Assembly (NCBI GenBank): GCA_032718475.1
Contig: JAUCBJ010007135.1
Span: 1 to 64,000, forward strand
Source: Nemertoderma westbladi
Taxonomy: Eukaryota > Xenacoelomorpha > Nemertodermatida > Nemertodermatidae
Direction: 5' to 3'
Length of the DNA stretch: 64,000 nucleotides
Positions 1 to 11,487 of the stretch are shown one piece after another. Below the pieces are notes generated by a model that made no database searches, was not told where the DNA came from, and was given only the letters and a program-made list of their open reading frames with translations. A program made the position numbers and the translations under genes. Within the stretch, counting starts at the first letter, position 1. Each line of letters begins with the position of its first letter.

Positions 1-49
1 AGAGCAGTTAGTTTACACCTAGTGCCATTCATAAAGTATGGATGATCAA

Positions 50-1757
50 TAATTTACACATGTGTTCATCAACACTTTGTATTGGGGTATCAGCTTTCTT
101 ATTATTTAAATGATTAATTACAGTACGAATCTTATACCCCCATCAAACAACTTCCCATCAGTTTGTTTTGGTTCCTTCTCATTGTCTGCAAAATGTAAAG
201 TTTACAGTATTTCCTGAAACCGATTTCTAGGCATAACATCCTGAATTCCTCTATTCCCCAAAAACTTATCTGTTGACTAATAATCGCTAAGACTGGGCAA
301 TATTTTTATAACCATTACATAATTAATTCCAATAAATCAAATGCCTTCATCTCATCAACCCCACATGTAAATGGCCGAGCTTTCTGTATTGCATATCTTT
401 CAGACACAGAGATAATCAAACTAAGTAAACCACCATCCAATTCCACAGCCTTGGAATATACAAGCAAAATGGATTGTTCCAGAGAATCTGGGCAATCAGA
501 ATCTGTCTCAGATTCTGAACTTGACATGTCAGCAGTTGAAGGACTGATGAAGGACTGCTGCTTGAAATTAGTAGCACCTGTCCAGAAAGTTTAAATGACT
601 TAGGCTTATGTGGTGTTACTATTTTCTTCTGCCAAACTCTTTTTTAGTTTTGGGATTGGGTGCAAAGCACTTACTTGTAAGTGGTGGTACAGGAGGTGGC
701 TTATAGACAACTGGGAAAGGTTCCAATGCTATGTCACTATCACCACCTATTTCAACGAATTCGACATTGACATCAGCGCCTGGACCAGAATTAGTACCAG
801 TATCAGGTGTTGCAGTTACATAACTTAATACTGGTAGGTGCCAGTATATCATTTCTACTCACAACATGAATATTTGCAGAAGGAACACCAATACTGTAGG
901 TATACAATCATCATCCTTTGACATACCAGTACTGGAACTACCAGTGCCAGTATTTATCCTACTTGCAATTGAAATTAGTTCTGCTGCATCACCTTCCTTA
1001 ATCAACATTCTGCGCAGCATATAATTCTGTGTCAATATAATTTAGTAGATTTTCAATACCATCCTCTATATCTGAGTCAAATCTATCCAATAGTGCGTAG
1101 ACAATAGTGCTGGGACCGGACGGCAAACACAAGACTGGTGTAACTGGACCGGTGGGGGTAACAACATTACATTTAGCGATAATATTAATATTAATAATAC
1201 CGTACTCGATAATCCTAATACTAATGAAGGTACCTTTCTTACAGAAAATAATGTTTTAATAAATAACAATAATAATAATAATAATAACAATAATATTAAT
1301 ACTGGTGCAATAAATAATTTAAATAACATAGAAGGTAGTAGCGAACAAAGTAATTTAAATAATAATTTAATAAATAACGACAGAAAAAATAATAGCGGTA
1401 TAATTAATATAAATAATAATGACCAAGTAAATGATTCGCCCAGCGGGGGCCTACAAGGAAACACAGAACTCCCGAACGACGGAGGATAATAGAGGATCAG
1501 CGAATATCTACGAGGCCGTACAACCGGGTAGGCACTCATGCAGTGATCGGCCAAACGAAGGAATGTCGAACCCACAGGCGGAGAACAGTAGGGTTCATCC
1601 GGGAGGTCGAAACGAGATCTGATGAACTTAGATATAATGCCGGGAGTGAACGATGTGAGGGGGGAGAGAGGGATAAACGAGGAAACATTGCTACGGGCAA
1701 GAAGGGGTGTCGAGATAGGACGGATAGCGAACCGTTGATAGTTGAGGTGGAGAGAGT
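50..1757 (-). repeat. Dispersed repeat R1, copy A
   Basis: This stretch is nearly the same as 47701-49445, in the same orientation, with small indels. Shared landmarks are the opening CAATAATTTACACATGTG, an AAT/AAC microsatellite block (about 1255-1300 here) and a run starting CAGCGGGGGCCTACAAGG. The copies part company near 1757. There copy A joins RTE reverse-transcriptase sequence, while copy B continues with its own sequence. The plus strand can be read as an Asn-rich stretch across the microsatellite, and the minus strand holds readable protein fragments. I do not recognise the family. It behaves as a mobile or segmentally duplicated repeat, but no terminal repeats or target duplication could be fixed because the left end is at the window edge. 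Confidence 0.75.
315..1110 (-). pseudogene. Fragmented minus-strand coding remnant in R1
   Basis: Read on the minus strand, this part of R1 gives several open pieces separated by stops and frame changes. They include an acidic piece near 1020-1110 (LLDRFDSDIEDGIENLL), a Pro-rich piece at 619-852 (PFPVVYKPPPVPPL) and a 70-residue acidic/Ser-rich piece at 315-527 (MSSSESETDSDCPDSLEQ). The same peptides can be read from the other R1 copy (about 48020-48790), so the coding sense came before the duplication. No known domain is visible. The reading is moderately sure, the function unknown. Confidence 0.4.
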
Positions 1758-2380
1758 CTGTTACCTGGGATCATGGATCCGGAAGTCAGTTGAGGACCTT
1801 CGAATACGTAAGGGAAAGGCATGGGCAGCATTGAATAGGCTTTCCAGGATTTGGAAGTCACAACGAGAATTAATCGGAAACTTAAGGTCCGATTATTTAG
1901 AGCATCAGTAGTTCCAGTACTCCTCTATGGGATTCCATGCTGGGCTCTAACTGCTGAGGACACCAAATCTCTGGATGGCACATTCACCAGAATGCTTAGC
2001 CGGGTTCATTGTGTCAAGTACAATGCACACATCTCCAACCAGACACTATATAACATTGGAGGTGTCTCATTGGTTCCCCCAAGATTGACACTAGAACAAA
2101 ATCGCCTCCACTTTGCAGGACATTGCTTTCGCCGTGAGGACCAGCCAGTGCATAATCTTGTACTTTGGCAGCCTCATGGAGTGAATAAGCATGGTGGACA
2201 GCCCATGACTTTCTTGAGACGCATCTTAAAGGACACTGGCCTTGAAGATGCGGATGATCTAGCAAATGTCATGGGTGATAGGGAGTTGTGGCGGTGCAGT
2301 TTTGTCGATAAGCCAGCACAGCATTCTTAAAAATGCAGCTGTAATGCAGCATGCCGATCCTAGTAGTAGTATCCTAGTAG
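1757..2380 (+). mobile_element. RTE-type non-LTR retrotransposon, 3' fragment
   Basis: From about 1757 the sequence matches the 3' third of the longer RTE copy at 14340-14960, starting at the codons for YLGSWIRKS and running through ALTAEDTKSL and RFAGHCFRRE to the 3' untranslated end (GCAGCATGCCGATCCTAG). The protein part is the region after the reverse-transcriptase palm, which in RTE-type elements carries the motif (Y)LGS.I...KAWAALN. Two overlapping open pieces (1543-1911 and 1851-2330) show a frameshift. It starts abruptly in fusion with R1, as expected of 5' truncation or a chimeric insertion. It has no catalytic residues and is dead. Confidence 0.8.
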
Positions 2381-3349
2381 GTTACACTGGCACGTTATTA
2401 TAATATTAAAGTCAATATAACAGGTTACAGTTTTACTTTTGAGAGTAATCAGCTGTTATATTGCTGTTAAAATCCCCCCCTATCTGAATATATGACTAAT
2501 CGTATTAATGAGCCATAACATCAGAGCAACATTAGTTCTATAATTTATTCACACCGAAAGTTTTGTGCTTCCATAAGGGAAAACATCATTGTAGCAATTT
2601 TGTGCCCTTAATACTACTTCTGAAAAGATATTCGTCCAATATGTGTCACTTTTACAAGACCAGTCTTTTTCACAAAGTCTAAATGCAGACAATTTGATGT
2701 ATTTTTATTATATTTTTTCACTATAAAATGCAATTTTCTGAGTGAAAGTCAGTATTATAATATTTGTATTACATTATATAAATTTTATGGTAATTGAATA
2801 ATAATGAATAGGTATTGTGCAATAGAGCATAACTTCGAAATAAATTATGACTATAAATTTTTATTGTTCAAATATTTTCTACTACTAAGTAAAATCAGTT
2901 CCACGCCCAAATACGCAATGCTCCAATGGCGGACGATTTATGACTTCATTTATTATCTTTTCAAGACAATAATTGCTGATAACCATAACCACACCCAGAT
3001 ATAACGAGGTTAGTTTATCTTACTGTGTTGGGAATTAATTTCACCTTAATTAGCCTGCAAGTGCGCGTTATAACACAATATTGATTGACCCAACAACACA
3101 TTTTTTGACAAAAGTTTTGAATCCAGTTAAAACGTCCCGTTTCCATAAAGGCATACAATTTTGTTACTGAGCTCCATATTTCTTACAACTTAGAAGTTAC
3201 ATTGACAATTTTCGTTCCTATAAAATGTTTCCCATCGAATTCCGAAAACTGGCGCAACATAAAAATCGGAAGCGCTGAGAATAATGGCTGAGAAAGCGAA
3301 TTGAAATATAATATTAAAGAGAAACAAATAATGAAAATAGTTTAACAAA
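2381..3349. other. No gene recognised
   Basis: AT-rich sequence with short chance ORFs only. No domain, tRNA or clear repeat boundary is visible. The last part (from about 3090) may be the weathered upstream end of the repeat annotated at 3350-3640, but it cannot be aligned by eye. Confidence 0.5.
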
Positions 3350-3640
3350 TTATTAAAATTTAGTGCGGGGACCAATCTGCCGAAAAATGTCTCATGTCTT
3401 ATGCTATTTGTATTTAATCCATCGTTTTGAGAATCCAAAAACACCTACAACTCAAGAAACAGGAACAAACAATCAATTTTCCAAATTAATGAATTTTAAA
3501 AATTTGGAACAAGCACAAAAATTAGACACCCACCGAAAAAAGTTTCATATTTTTAGAATATTTTATATGGAATTCCCTCGAATTGCGAACCCCAAATATT
3601 GACCCCATGCGCCGCGCCCCCGTGTTTAATAGGTTTAAGG
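3350..3640 (+). repeat. Old relic of the piggyBac-type element's internal repeat and 3' end
   Basis: Two successive units here line up with the roughly 163-bp units inside the elements at 30972-32531 and 34244-35795. One begins AAAATTTAGTGCGGGGACC, where the younger elements have AAAATTTCGTGCTAGCACC. The next has AAAAATTTGGAACAAGCAC followed by CACCCACCGAAAAAAG. The relic ends with a C-rich stretch and GTGTTTAATAGGTTTAAG, which resembles the young 3' end GGGTTTAATAGGGTTAA. It is much more diverged than the two later copies, so it is an older insertion of the same family. Confidence 0.6.
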
Positions 3641-5318
3641 TCAATAAAGATGAATTTTGATGGATAAATAAATTGTAGTTGATTGATTGTTGTCTCCTAT
3701 GTTATCTAATGTATAACACTTATAATATATTGGCCACATAAGGGGAGGAATCAATCAACTCCCATTGCCTCAAAATGACTCCCTGCTAGTAAAATCACTC
3801 ACAATTATCTTCTTTCGACAAATTGCCCAAGGGAAGAAACACATAGGAATACTCTTAGGTACTCTCATGAGTCAAACAACCCTAGTGTTACTCATATGTA
3901 CTTATATCATAAATGGTATGAGAGTTAATGTGGGTTATTAATTTCCAGCATCTGAAAAGCTCATCGCAGAAACAGAAAAAAACCCTTGTTTAATTTATAT
4001 TAGATACACAAAAGCCTCCAAAGCACAAGATCGTCCCTGTTTTTCATAAAGGATTTTCTTCCCCAGAATTTCCGTCTGGGGTGGAAGCTTTCTGGTGTCA
4101 GAAATTACAAAAGTAAGATTTCATATAGTCCCAGGACGAAACATCCTTGATCCTTGATCCTGATACATTATATATTATAACAAATATAATTTGTATTATA
4201 AATTGTATTATAATTATAAATTGTACCATAAATCCTCTGCTTTTTGTGTGCTATGATAATAAGTAGTATAGATCCCTATTTTTAACTCTTTTTATATGCC
4301 GATGACATTGTTTTTATATTCTCTCCTATGTCCATATTCACATCTCAAAGTTAAGTGCGGTTCTGAATACTGGAATGAGTGGAAGGTTGATAATAAGCTA
4401 TCCATTCACTACGGTCAGAGACTGAAGGTCTTTTGTTGGGTTTCAATGCAGCAGGCCGTTTATAGTAGTATTTTGGTAGTAGTTTGGTTCCAAGCGAAAA
4501 TGAAATACAGAAAGTAATGGTTATAAGATCGAATATAAAAAATTATACTATTTATTTATTGCATTGTAAATTATGTAGAACATTATTTTTTCTCGATATA
4601 ACTTATTTAATGAGCGTAGCGAGGTTAATAAAGAATGGAGATCATAGTGAAAATATGTACCACGTCATCTAACACGAGTAATATGTGTAATTACAATATA
4701 TATTACCAAGGTTTTTAGTTATTTTATTAGTTAGTTATTTAGTTATTTAGTTTTTTACCCTTAGAGTAGATGCTTGCCCTCGGCTAATTACATTTTATTT
4801 GATTTGATTTGGTACTGCAGAAAGGTATGTCAAGTGCATGATGTAGTGTGACTACGTCATGCACTTGCTAAATTGGTAGGTTGATTGATCGTCTTTTATC
4901 TCAGAGTGATTTAACTGTAATTGTTAGAGTAATTTTGATCTTGATAGAAAATATTTATTCATGACTAAGGAATTATGTGATCTTAGAAAGAATTTCCCGT
5001 TTTTTACAAAACTGACTGACTCCCTATTCTAACTTTGGATTTACCTATTCTGTTTTAACTTTACTGTGGATTTCTAATAACCTCTGGTCATCATCCAATA
5101 GGATACCTCATGAACGAGAGCAGGGCCTTAATACTTTGTTTTAGTGGCCAATGGGAAATGAGGAGGGAATATAATTATATTTATGCCGGATGATGTCCAA
5201 TCTTACTATTAGAATTGAACTAAAATGTTGTTTAAGTTGAACATAATAATCAAACATAAGCTTTCTTAGTTATCACAGATAATACAATCTTCTTATAATA
5301 TAATTGTTGATACTCAAT
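3641..5318. other. Intergenic, no gene recognised
   Basis: Upstream region of the GPCR gene. It contains AT-rich runs (4170-4240), a short TTAGTTATTTAG repeat near 4715-4755, and a 17-bp-arm hairpin at 4831-4867 listed separately. No exon with a recognisable domain was found, and no convincing core promoter could be picked out from the many AT-rich stretches. Confidence 0.5.
4831..4867. repeat. Short palindrome (17-bp arms)
   Basis: CAAGTGCATGATGTAGT and ACTACGTCATGCACTTG are reverse complements with one mismatch and are separated by three bases. It is a possible cruciform or fold-back scar in noncoding DNA upstream of the GPCR gene. Confidence 0.8.
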
Positions 5319-6590
5319 ATGATGTCACCAATAATTCACAGTTTAGCCCCATTACATATATCTTGCACAATAATATTATTAATTTGTGCATCTGTATCTG
5401 TTGCTAGTGAGAGTAACACTATTGATGTTCACAACAACACCAATGTTCTTGGCAACACAACCCAAACCAACCTTTATCACCCTGAATACATCAAAATCCT
5501 GCAATCAGATTGGGATTATTTATTCAATGTGAAGAATGTTAACTACGAAAATGCTAAAAAAGTTTTTCAATTTTTGGTTGGACCATTTATTTCTTCCTAC
5601 AATATAATTGGCCTATTTGGTAACATCATCGCTATAATAACAATTATTCGAGAGCCATCGTTTAACAGTCTTTTTTACAGAATGTTAATATATAAATCAG
5701 TTCTTGATATTCTAATATCAATGGGAATGTTTTTCTTGCTCGGTAATAATTTTGGGTGGTGGTATACCCATTTCACTGTGCACAATATTAATGATAGATA
5801 CTTTGTAACTCTGTACTGCCCTAATGTCGCATACTGGTTGTTTCTAGTTACCTGGCCTATCTTTGCCTGGTGGTTTCAGCAGGTGGATTCAACTCTAATA
5901 CTAGTTATGGGTGCAGAACGAATAGCTGCACTATATTTCCCAGTTTGGTATAAAGATACAAAATTTAAAAATAAGAACATGATATATTTCATTGTATTAT
6001 TTACAGTTATAAAATCAGCTCTGCTATATTGGCCATATTTAGTACTGTTTGTTGGTGAGATAAGATATATTGATGATGTTAGGAATTATTTAGTTCTAAA
6101 CGATTACTATAGAGCTATCAATATACATGTAGACAGGGGTTTCGCTTTTCTGGATACCTTTAAACCTATACGTAGGATCGCACAAGTTGTATTAGTTTGT
6201 TTAATAAATGGCTTAATGATTTATAAGTTAAGGAAACAGGTTAAATTAACGCCAAATTCACCATCGACCATAAAAATGGTTGCAGCAGTAAAGATGATGC
6301 TAATAACAACAATATTAATGTGTGTTAAAGATATAGCGAGTATTGTGTGGCATACCATCTGGGTGTACCAGAAGGGTCTTGAGAATAGTATCAATCCATT
6401 GACCACAGAAATAGACGAATTTACTAATTATATGGCATTGCATTATGCCGCTTTTATTTCTGCATCTGTTTCGAATATATCTACTTTTGTTTTTAGTCTA
6501 AATTTCTACGTGATGTACATATTTGTTGCGAGTTTTAGGAAAGCGGCAAACAAATGGGTGTTTCATTGCCGTGGAAAAAGTGATGTATAA
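5319..6590 (+). CDS. Rhodopsin-like (class A) G-protein-coupled receptor, intronless
   Basis: A 423-residue membrane receptor in one exon. I chose the ATG at 5319. The frame is open a little further up, but without an ATG, and this start gives a good signal peptide (hydrophobic residues about 12-29). Potential N-glycosylation sites (NNT, NTT) follow. Seven hydrophobic segments lie near residues 86-112, 121-142, 175-198, 220-246, 285-303, 324-350 and 375-405. Segment 1 has the GN pair (FGNIIAI), segment 2 a conserved Asp (VLDIL), there is a Cys before segment 3 (YCPNVAYW), and segment 3 ends in GAERIAALYFP, a DRY-box variant (ER-I). NPxxY is replaced by NFYVMY. It is likely a divergent peptide or chemosensory receptor. 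The ligand cannot be inferred. It has no frame damage, unlike nearly everything around it. Confidence 0.88.
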   Translation: MMSPIIHSLAPLHISCTIILLICASVSVASESNTIDVHNNTNVLGNTTQTNLYHPEYIKILQSDWDYLFNVKNVNYENAKKVFQFLVGPFISSYNIIGLFGNIIAIITIIREPSFNSLFYRMLIYKSVLDILISMGMFFLLGNNFGWWYTHFTVHNINDRYFVTLYCPNVAYWLFLVTWPIFAWWFQQVDSTLILVMGAERIAALYFPVWYKDTKFKNKNMIYFIVLFTVIKSALLYWPYLVLFVGEIRYIDDVRNYLVLNDYYRAINIHVDRGFAFLDTFKPIRRIAQVVLVCLINGLMIYKLRKQVKLTPNSPSTIKMVAAVKMMLITTILMCVKDIASIVWHTIWVYQKGLENSINPLTTEIDEFTNYMALHYAAFISASVSNISTFVFSLNFYVMYIFVASFRKAANKWVFHCRGKSDV

Positions 6591-6839
6591 TAATATTTGA
6601 TTTTAATAATACTTTTTGGAAATTAACGTTAAATATATAAAATAATATAATTTAACAACATATTTAAAATATTTAACATTTATTTTAACATTTATTAAAT
6701 ATTTATTTAACATTTATTTGATATATATTTAACATGTTTGAAATAATTAAATTATTTAACATGGTTTAATTAAATAATATACATATATTTAACTTTCTTC
6801 AAGGCCAGTGTTCTTTAATCTTTCAAGTCTTGGGCTGTC
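6591..6839. other. AT-rich 3' flank of the GPCR with ATTTAACAT repeats
   Basis: Directly after the stop codon lies a run with repeated ATATTTAACATTTATT-like words (6640-6760). It is simple-sequence rich and no gene is seen. A polyadenylation signal cannot be separated from the AT background. Confidence 0.5.
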
Positions 6840-8025
6840 GACCATGCTTTTTCTATCCATGATATTCCTAACTCTGATTCTAATAATTTTCTACTGGTAA
6901 TGAAGTTCTTGATCCTATTGATTTATCTGCTTCTAAGATTGATATTGATAAAAATCTAATTTCTACAATAATTAATACATTATTTAAATTCTGAATACTT
7001 CAACTCTCTTCTAAAAAAACACAGTTAAGTAACCATTAACAATATTCCATCTAAACTGCAGAAGTATACGGAAAAACCTACGCGACACTACTGATTACTT
7101 AGACCTACTTTCTAAACAATTCGATGTACTGACCTTTACTGAAAGTTTTCTAACGGATGACACGGATCTTTCCCTGGTACAACTTGACGGATATCACAAA
7201 CCAATTATAACCAACAGACAATAATGGAAAACTGGTCAGTGGTGGGACAGGGGGGAGGAAAGTGTTACAATTCACACAAATCTCAGATTTTTCTGTAGAT
7301 TGGTGTGAGTCTTTCTGGGTTCTACTGGGATCTGGTACAGCAACCGTTAACAACACAAACCCTTACTTATCCGCACTTTATACCGACCACAACATATGTT
7401 CTGACTCTAAATTTATCGATGAACTAAGTACTTTACTGACGGCAATTATGACACCATTATAACATTACACCATTATATTAATATTGATACTCTTCACCAA
7501 TTTGCAAATTCTAAGACCTACTGTAACACTTTATCTACTTACGGCTTCAAACAACTACTGTAATTAAACAAGTGACCAGAATTACTGCCCATTCAAAAAC
7601 TCTGATTGATCATATCTCAATTAACTTAACTGACTTAAATTAACAAGCAGCAGCTTGGTCTAGTGGTGACATTAATGTGCTTCCGATTAGGGAGCCCTGG
7701 TTCGATCCCTAGATGGGGCAGCACCGTTTGGGCACGGTGCTTTAAATGCTGCAGCCTAGCCCTACCCCGGCTTTCATCCTTCAGTGGTCGATAAATGGGA
7801 ACCAAGGCAACTTGGGAAACAGAGTGGAAGGGTTTACTGTGGAAGATCACCCATGGTGGTGAACAGGCATTCCTTGGCTTAACGAGCCTAAAAGATTCTC
7901 CCATTCATTCATTAACTTAACTACAAATCTTTTCACAGCCGGAGTTTTTCTTACAGAAATGGGAGCTACTGACCATTTAGGAACTTTTTTTACAGTTACA
8001 GGACCTTGATTATTTTGATATTTAT
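6840..8025 (+). pseudogene. Non-LTR retrotransposon endonuclease remnant, split by a SINE
   Basis: Conceptual translation in shifting frames gives peptides typical of the apurinic-type endonuclease of CR1/L2/Jockey-like elements: a start near LNCRSIRKN, then QFDVLTFTESFLTDD (about 7115-7160), a Lys/Thr-rich middle with several stops, TLIDHISINLTDLN just before 7640, and AGVFLTEMGATDHLGTFF after the SINE (about 7935-8000). The last two peptides belong to the conserved DHI...DH end of the domain and are interrupted by the insertion at 7645-7912. Several stops and frame changes show it is long dead. No reverse-transcriptase part follows. Confidence 0.65.
7645..7912 (+). mobile_element. tRNA-derived SINE
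   Basis: A pol III type-2 promoter is visible: box A TGGTCTAGTGG (about 7657) and box B GGTTCGATCCC (about 7700), with tRNA-like spacing. A non-tRNA body of about 190 bp follows (GCACCGTTTGGGCACGGTGC hairpin, then ACCAAGGCAACTTGGG), and the tail is ATTC repeats (CATTCATTCATT). The element sits inside the endonuclease remnant, which resumes just after it. ATTAACTTAACT occurs on both sides and may mark the target site, although the left copy is about 15 bases away from the SINE head. No cloverleaf with a sound acceptor stem can be drawn, so it is not a working tRNA gene. Confidence 0.75.
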
Positions 8026-8184
8026 AAAGACAAAAGGCTTTATTCTTAATATACAGTATTTATTATACAATTATAAATACTAGTACAATATTATGCAATT
8101 ATAAATTTCTACAATATTAACACAATATTAAATAAATCAGTTTTAAACTAAATTAAATTAAATGTTTTATATTTATGTTGAATA

Positions 8185-8480
8185 ATTATTAATGTTCTTC
8201 AAGTATGTCGAAGAGGCCGCTATTGTTAGTGGAGTCTACAGTTCCTAGGATTGAGGCCGAGTTGCCGATTAGGATGGCTATCAGGAGTCATTGCAGCAGG
8301 AATCGATGAGACCGGGGTTCCTGTGTTGCTTGTCGAATCTTCCTGCCAACCTCTTTCAGGAATGAGGTTGTTGCTGGTCCTGGCCGGCCAAGGGTTTCGA
8401 AGGCTACTGGTGCGAAGAGGTATCCTCGGTCTACTAGTTCTTTGTACTTTCTGGATTTGGTCTCTTCTTGCTCCTTGATT
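8185..8480 (-). pseudogene. Remnant of a retroelement protein C-terminus
   Basis: The minus strand reads KYKELVDRGYLFAPVAFETL, a Gly/Pro-rich piece, and EVGRKIRQAT up to an in-frame stop. After a frame change it continues LIAILIGNSASILGTVDS to a stop near 8190. From memory, the pattern (F.PVA.ETLG ... LGR.I ... FL.QRL....GN) resembles tails that follow the reverse transcriptase in some invertebrate non-LTR elements. It is GC-richer than its AT-rich surroundings. The assignment is tentative, but the coding nature is fairly clear. It is cut off on both sides. Confidence 0.4.
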
Positions 8481-8730
8481 AGGAGCTTGGACCTTGGAGG
8501 ACTTGGAGGTCTTGGACCTTGATTATATATAAATTTTTTTAAATGTTAATAATGAATGTCTTACAATATTACTCAATTTACAAAATAATTACCTTACCGC
8601 AAGAATATTATAAACCAGAGATAATATTGAATAATCCTGACCGTTATTAGGTTCCACCCCTTTTGTTCCTGCTGTCTTAATAAGTTAATAGTTATCCATA
8701 AGATGGACACCACGAAGACCGGCACCATTG

Positions 8731-9697
8731 TCAAACCCAAGTCCCCGGCATGGATGGCATCTGAACCTCAAGCAGAGTGAACTGGAGCCTGCGGCATATA
8801 CCAACCAGTACACGGGTGGGCAAGACATCACTTACGGGCGCATATCGCATACGGGCGTTGTAGCGGTCCGCGATGGGCGTCTCGCCGGACATAGACGTAT
8901 CCGGTGGTGGCGAGGTTGTTTGGAACGGCTGTGGGACAGTGGCTGTGGTACTCTGGGATCGGTGGGGCGACGGAGCGCATGGACGACAGAGGAAGTCCAA
9001 GGAAGGTAGCTCCGTTCGAGGAACTGGCGCGATGAACTCGCCGAGTACGTGGAGGCTGGTACCATATACGAGGTCAGTAGGAGAGCAGCCGGAGTCTTCG
9101 CGCCACGCAGTCCAGATGTTAAGGAGGACCATGAGGAGTTCGTCCATCCACTTGGGACCGACGAGGCGGGCCTTAAGAGAGGCCTTGAGTTGGCGATGGA
9201 GGCATTCTACCATGCCATTGGCCTGTGGGTGGTAGGCGGTTGTTTTGGACGCCGATATTCCTAGAAGTCTGTGCAGTTTGGCCCATAGATTGGATGTAAA
9301 CTGGGAGCCTCTGTCGGAAGAGATGTCACTGGGGACCCCGAAGCAAGAAATCCAGTGGCGGAGAAAGGCTCTGGCGCAGGTCTCGGTGGTTGAGTCGCCC
9401 ATTGGGATGACTTCTGGCCAGCGGCTGAACCTATCGATGATCAAGAATATATAGTTCATACCTTCGGAGACCGGTAGAGGGCCGACTATGTAGGCTGTTG
9501 AACCGGCAATTGGGGGGTTGATAGAATGTGAGTGGAGCACTGATGTGCCAGTGGATTTTAGAGGCCTGGCACAGGTGACACTCCTGGAACCATTTTCCGA
9601 CGTCGCGATTCAGGCTGTGCCAGACGAAGCAGGACGAGATGGCACGTTGCATTGGCTGACTACCGGAATGGCTGACTCCATGGATCGCATCGAACAC
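8731..9697 (-). pseudogene. Gypsy integrase (zinc finger, catalytic core, tail)
   Basis: Two overlapping pieces. Piece 9431-9697 carries the HHCC zinc finger (HGVSHSG ... CHLCQASK) that precedes the core in Gypsy integrases. Piece 8731-9540 carries the core: FLIIDRFSRWPEVIP, then SSDRGSQFTSNLW (second acidic residue) and YHPQANGMVECLHRQLK (Glu of the DDE triad, in the GMVE context). It then reads FGVPSDISSD and LVYGTSLHVLGEF, which in this family precedes the C-terminal module. The first catalytic Asp region is disturbed at the frame change. Strand-transfer function is lost. Confidence 0.88.
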
Positions 9698-9706
9698 ACG
9701 TCCAGT

Positions 9707-11487
9707 CTACTCCTTGGGGATTATAGGACGAATTCGGCCTGTGGAGATGTCGCACAGGAGGGTGAAGTCACCGAACGGGACGTCTTCGAGGACCATGTTG
9801 GTTACAGCTGCCCGGTAGTCGTTTACCTCGGTAGACGATTTTTGTGCCATGGCGAATTGCCGGAAGTCGACAGTAGTCGCGCTAGCAAAGGCAAAGGTGA
9901 GGGGTTTATGGTCGGTGTAGACCGTAAATATTCGTCCTTCTACAAAATGGCGGAAGTGTTTGATCGCGAGGTATACAGCTAGCAACTCGCGATCGAATGC
10001 GCTGTATTTAATTTCGGCCGCCGATAGTTTTCGCGAGAAAAACGCAACAAGACGCCACACACCGCCATTAAGTTGTTAGAGTTTAGCGCTGACAGCTCGA
10101 TCGGAGGCATCGACGGTGACACTCGTGGAGGCGGACGAGTTGGGGTGGTGGAGGAGAGTTGCAGCGGCAAGGGAAGAATTGGTGGACTCGAACAAAGTTT
10201 GGTACTCGGAGTCCAAGTTATATCTTTGCCCTTCGATTTGGTTGCCTCATAGAGAGGGTAGAGTTTATCGGCCAACCTTGGTATGAAGCGGTGGTAATAG
10301 TTTACTATGCCAAGGAATCGCTGGAGGCTGAGTTTGGAGTCCGGGGTCGGGTAGTTCCGGATGGCGGTGACGCAGTTCTCGAGGGGGTGAATTCCGGAGA
10401 TGGTGACTTTGTGGCTGAGGTATGTCAATTCGTAGGCCCCGAAGACACACTTGGCGCGGTTTATTACCATTCCGTTGTCCGATAGGACCTGGGATACTTG
10501 GCGGAGATGGTCAATGTGTTCGGCGATAGTTTGACTGGCTACCAGGATGTCGTCGAGGTAGACGAACACAAATGGGATGCCGTGAAGGGTGCTGTCCATG
10601 AGCCATTGGAACGCCTGGGCAGTGTTCTTAAGCCCAAACAGCATTTGTAAGAACTCCCAAAGGCCGAAGGGAGTGATTATTGCTGTCTTCCGGGTGTCCC
10701 CGGTTGCCATGGGGATCTGGTGGTATCCCCTTACCAAGTCAATCTTGGAAAAGACCGACATACCATCCAGGTGGCTGTTGAAGTCCTGAATGTGTGGCAG
10801 GGGGTATCAGTCATCCACGGTGGCGTCATTGATCCGGCGGTAGTCCCTGCAGGGCCACCAACCACTGCCGGGTTTTGTGGCAATGTGGAGTGGGGAGGCC
10901 CACGGCGAGTTGGAACGACGGATTATTCCGAGTTCCTCCATCTTGTCAAACTCAGCTTTGGCCACCACAAGTTTCTCAGAGTCGAGACGACGAGCGCGAG
11001 CATGTAGCGGAGGTCCCTTGGTTACAATGTGGTGTTCCATACCGTGTTTATTTGCTGCGGTGGGCTCGAACCTCGGGATGAGGAGTTCCAGAAACTCATC
11101 TAGGAGTTGTTCGCAGGGGCTGACATGTTCGATGTGGATGCCAGTGATAGTGGACGAATTGCAAGCGATCTTGGTCAGGATCGCTCTAAAGTTCGACATA
11201 TCGATAAGGGATCGCCCTGCGAGGTTGATGGCCAACCGGTTGGCGAAGAAGAAATCGGCACTGAAGATTGGTGGGGTAATGTTGGCAACGTGGAATTCCT
11301 GCGTGAAGAAGTGCCCCGTTACCGAGGTGGAGGCGGATCGACCTCTTACCCCATGTGGCGATCGGGCTGCCATTGGCGGCAACCAATGGGGCAGTGGGGA
11401 CGCGGTTGCCTTTATCATAGGGCAGGGGAAACCGAGACTTCGGCTCCGCAGTCCACCAGATAAGTTTGGCCGCTGCGACGATCCCAC
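9707..11487 (-). pseudogene. Gypsy reverse transcriptase and RNase H
   Basis: Three pieces. At 10807-11487: protease-RT linker and RT fingers (LDSEKLVVAKAEFDKMEELG, then SPWASPLHIATKPGSGWWPC and RDYRRIND), ending in a stop. At 9979-10761: RT palm (FSKIDLVRGYHQIPM with the first catalytic Asp, FVYLDDILVAS with the YLDD box, then FLGIVNYYHRFIP). At 9707-10060: RNase H (VAFFSRKLSAAEIKYSAFDR, TVYTDHKPLTFAFA). The catalytic motifs are still readable but lie in different frames, so the enzyme is dead. The domain order and the RNase H motif DHKPL identify Ty3/Gypsy. Confidence 0.9.

Noticed and set aside
1066-1575. A 169-codon minus-strand frame rich in Leu/Phe/Ile
   Set aside because: It is the antisense of the AAT/AAC microsatellite and Asn-rich stretch in R1, so the hydrophobic run is a translation artefact.
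7645-7720. Functional tRNA gene
   Set aside because: Boxes A and B are present but no acceptor stem can be formed and a SINE body and ATTC tail follow.
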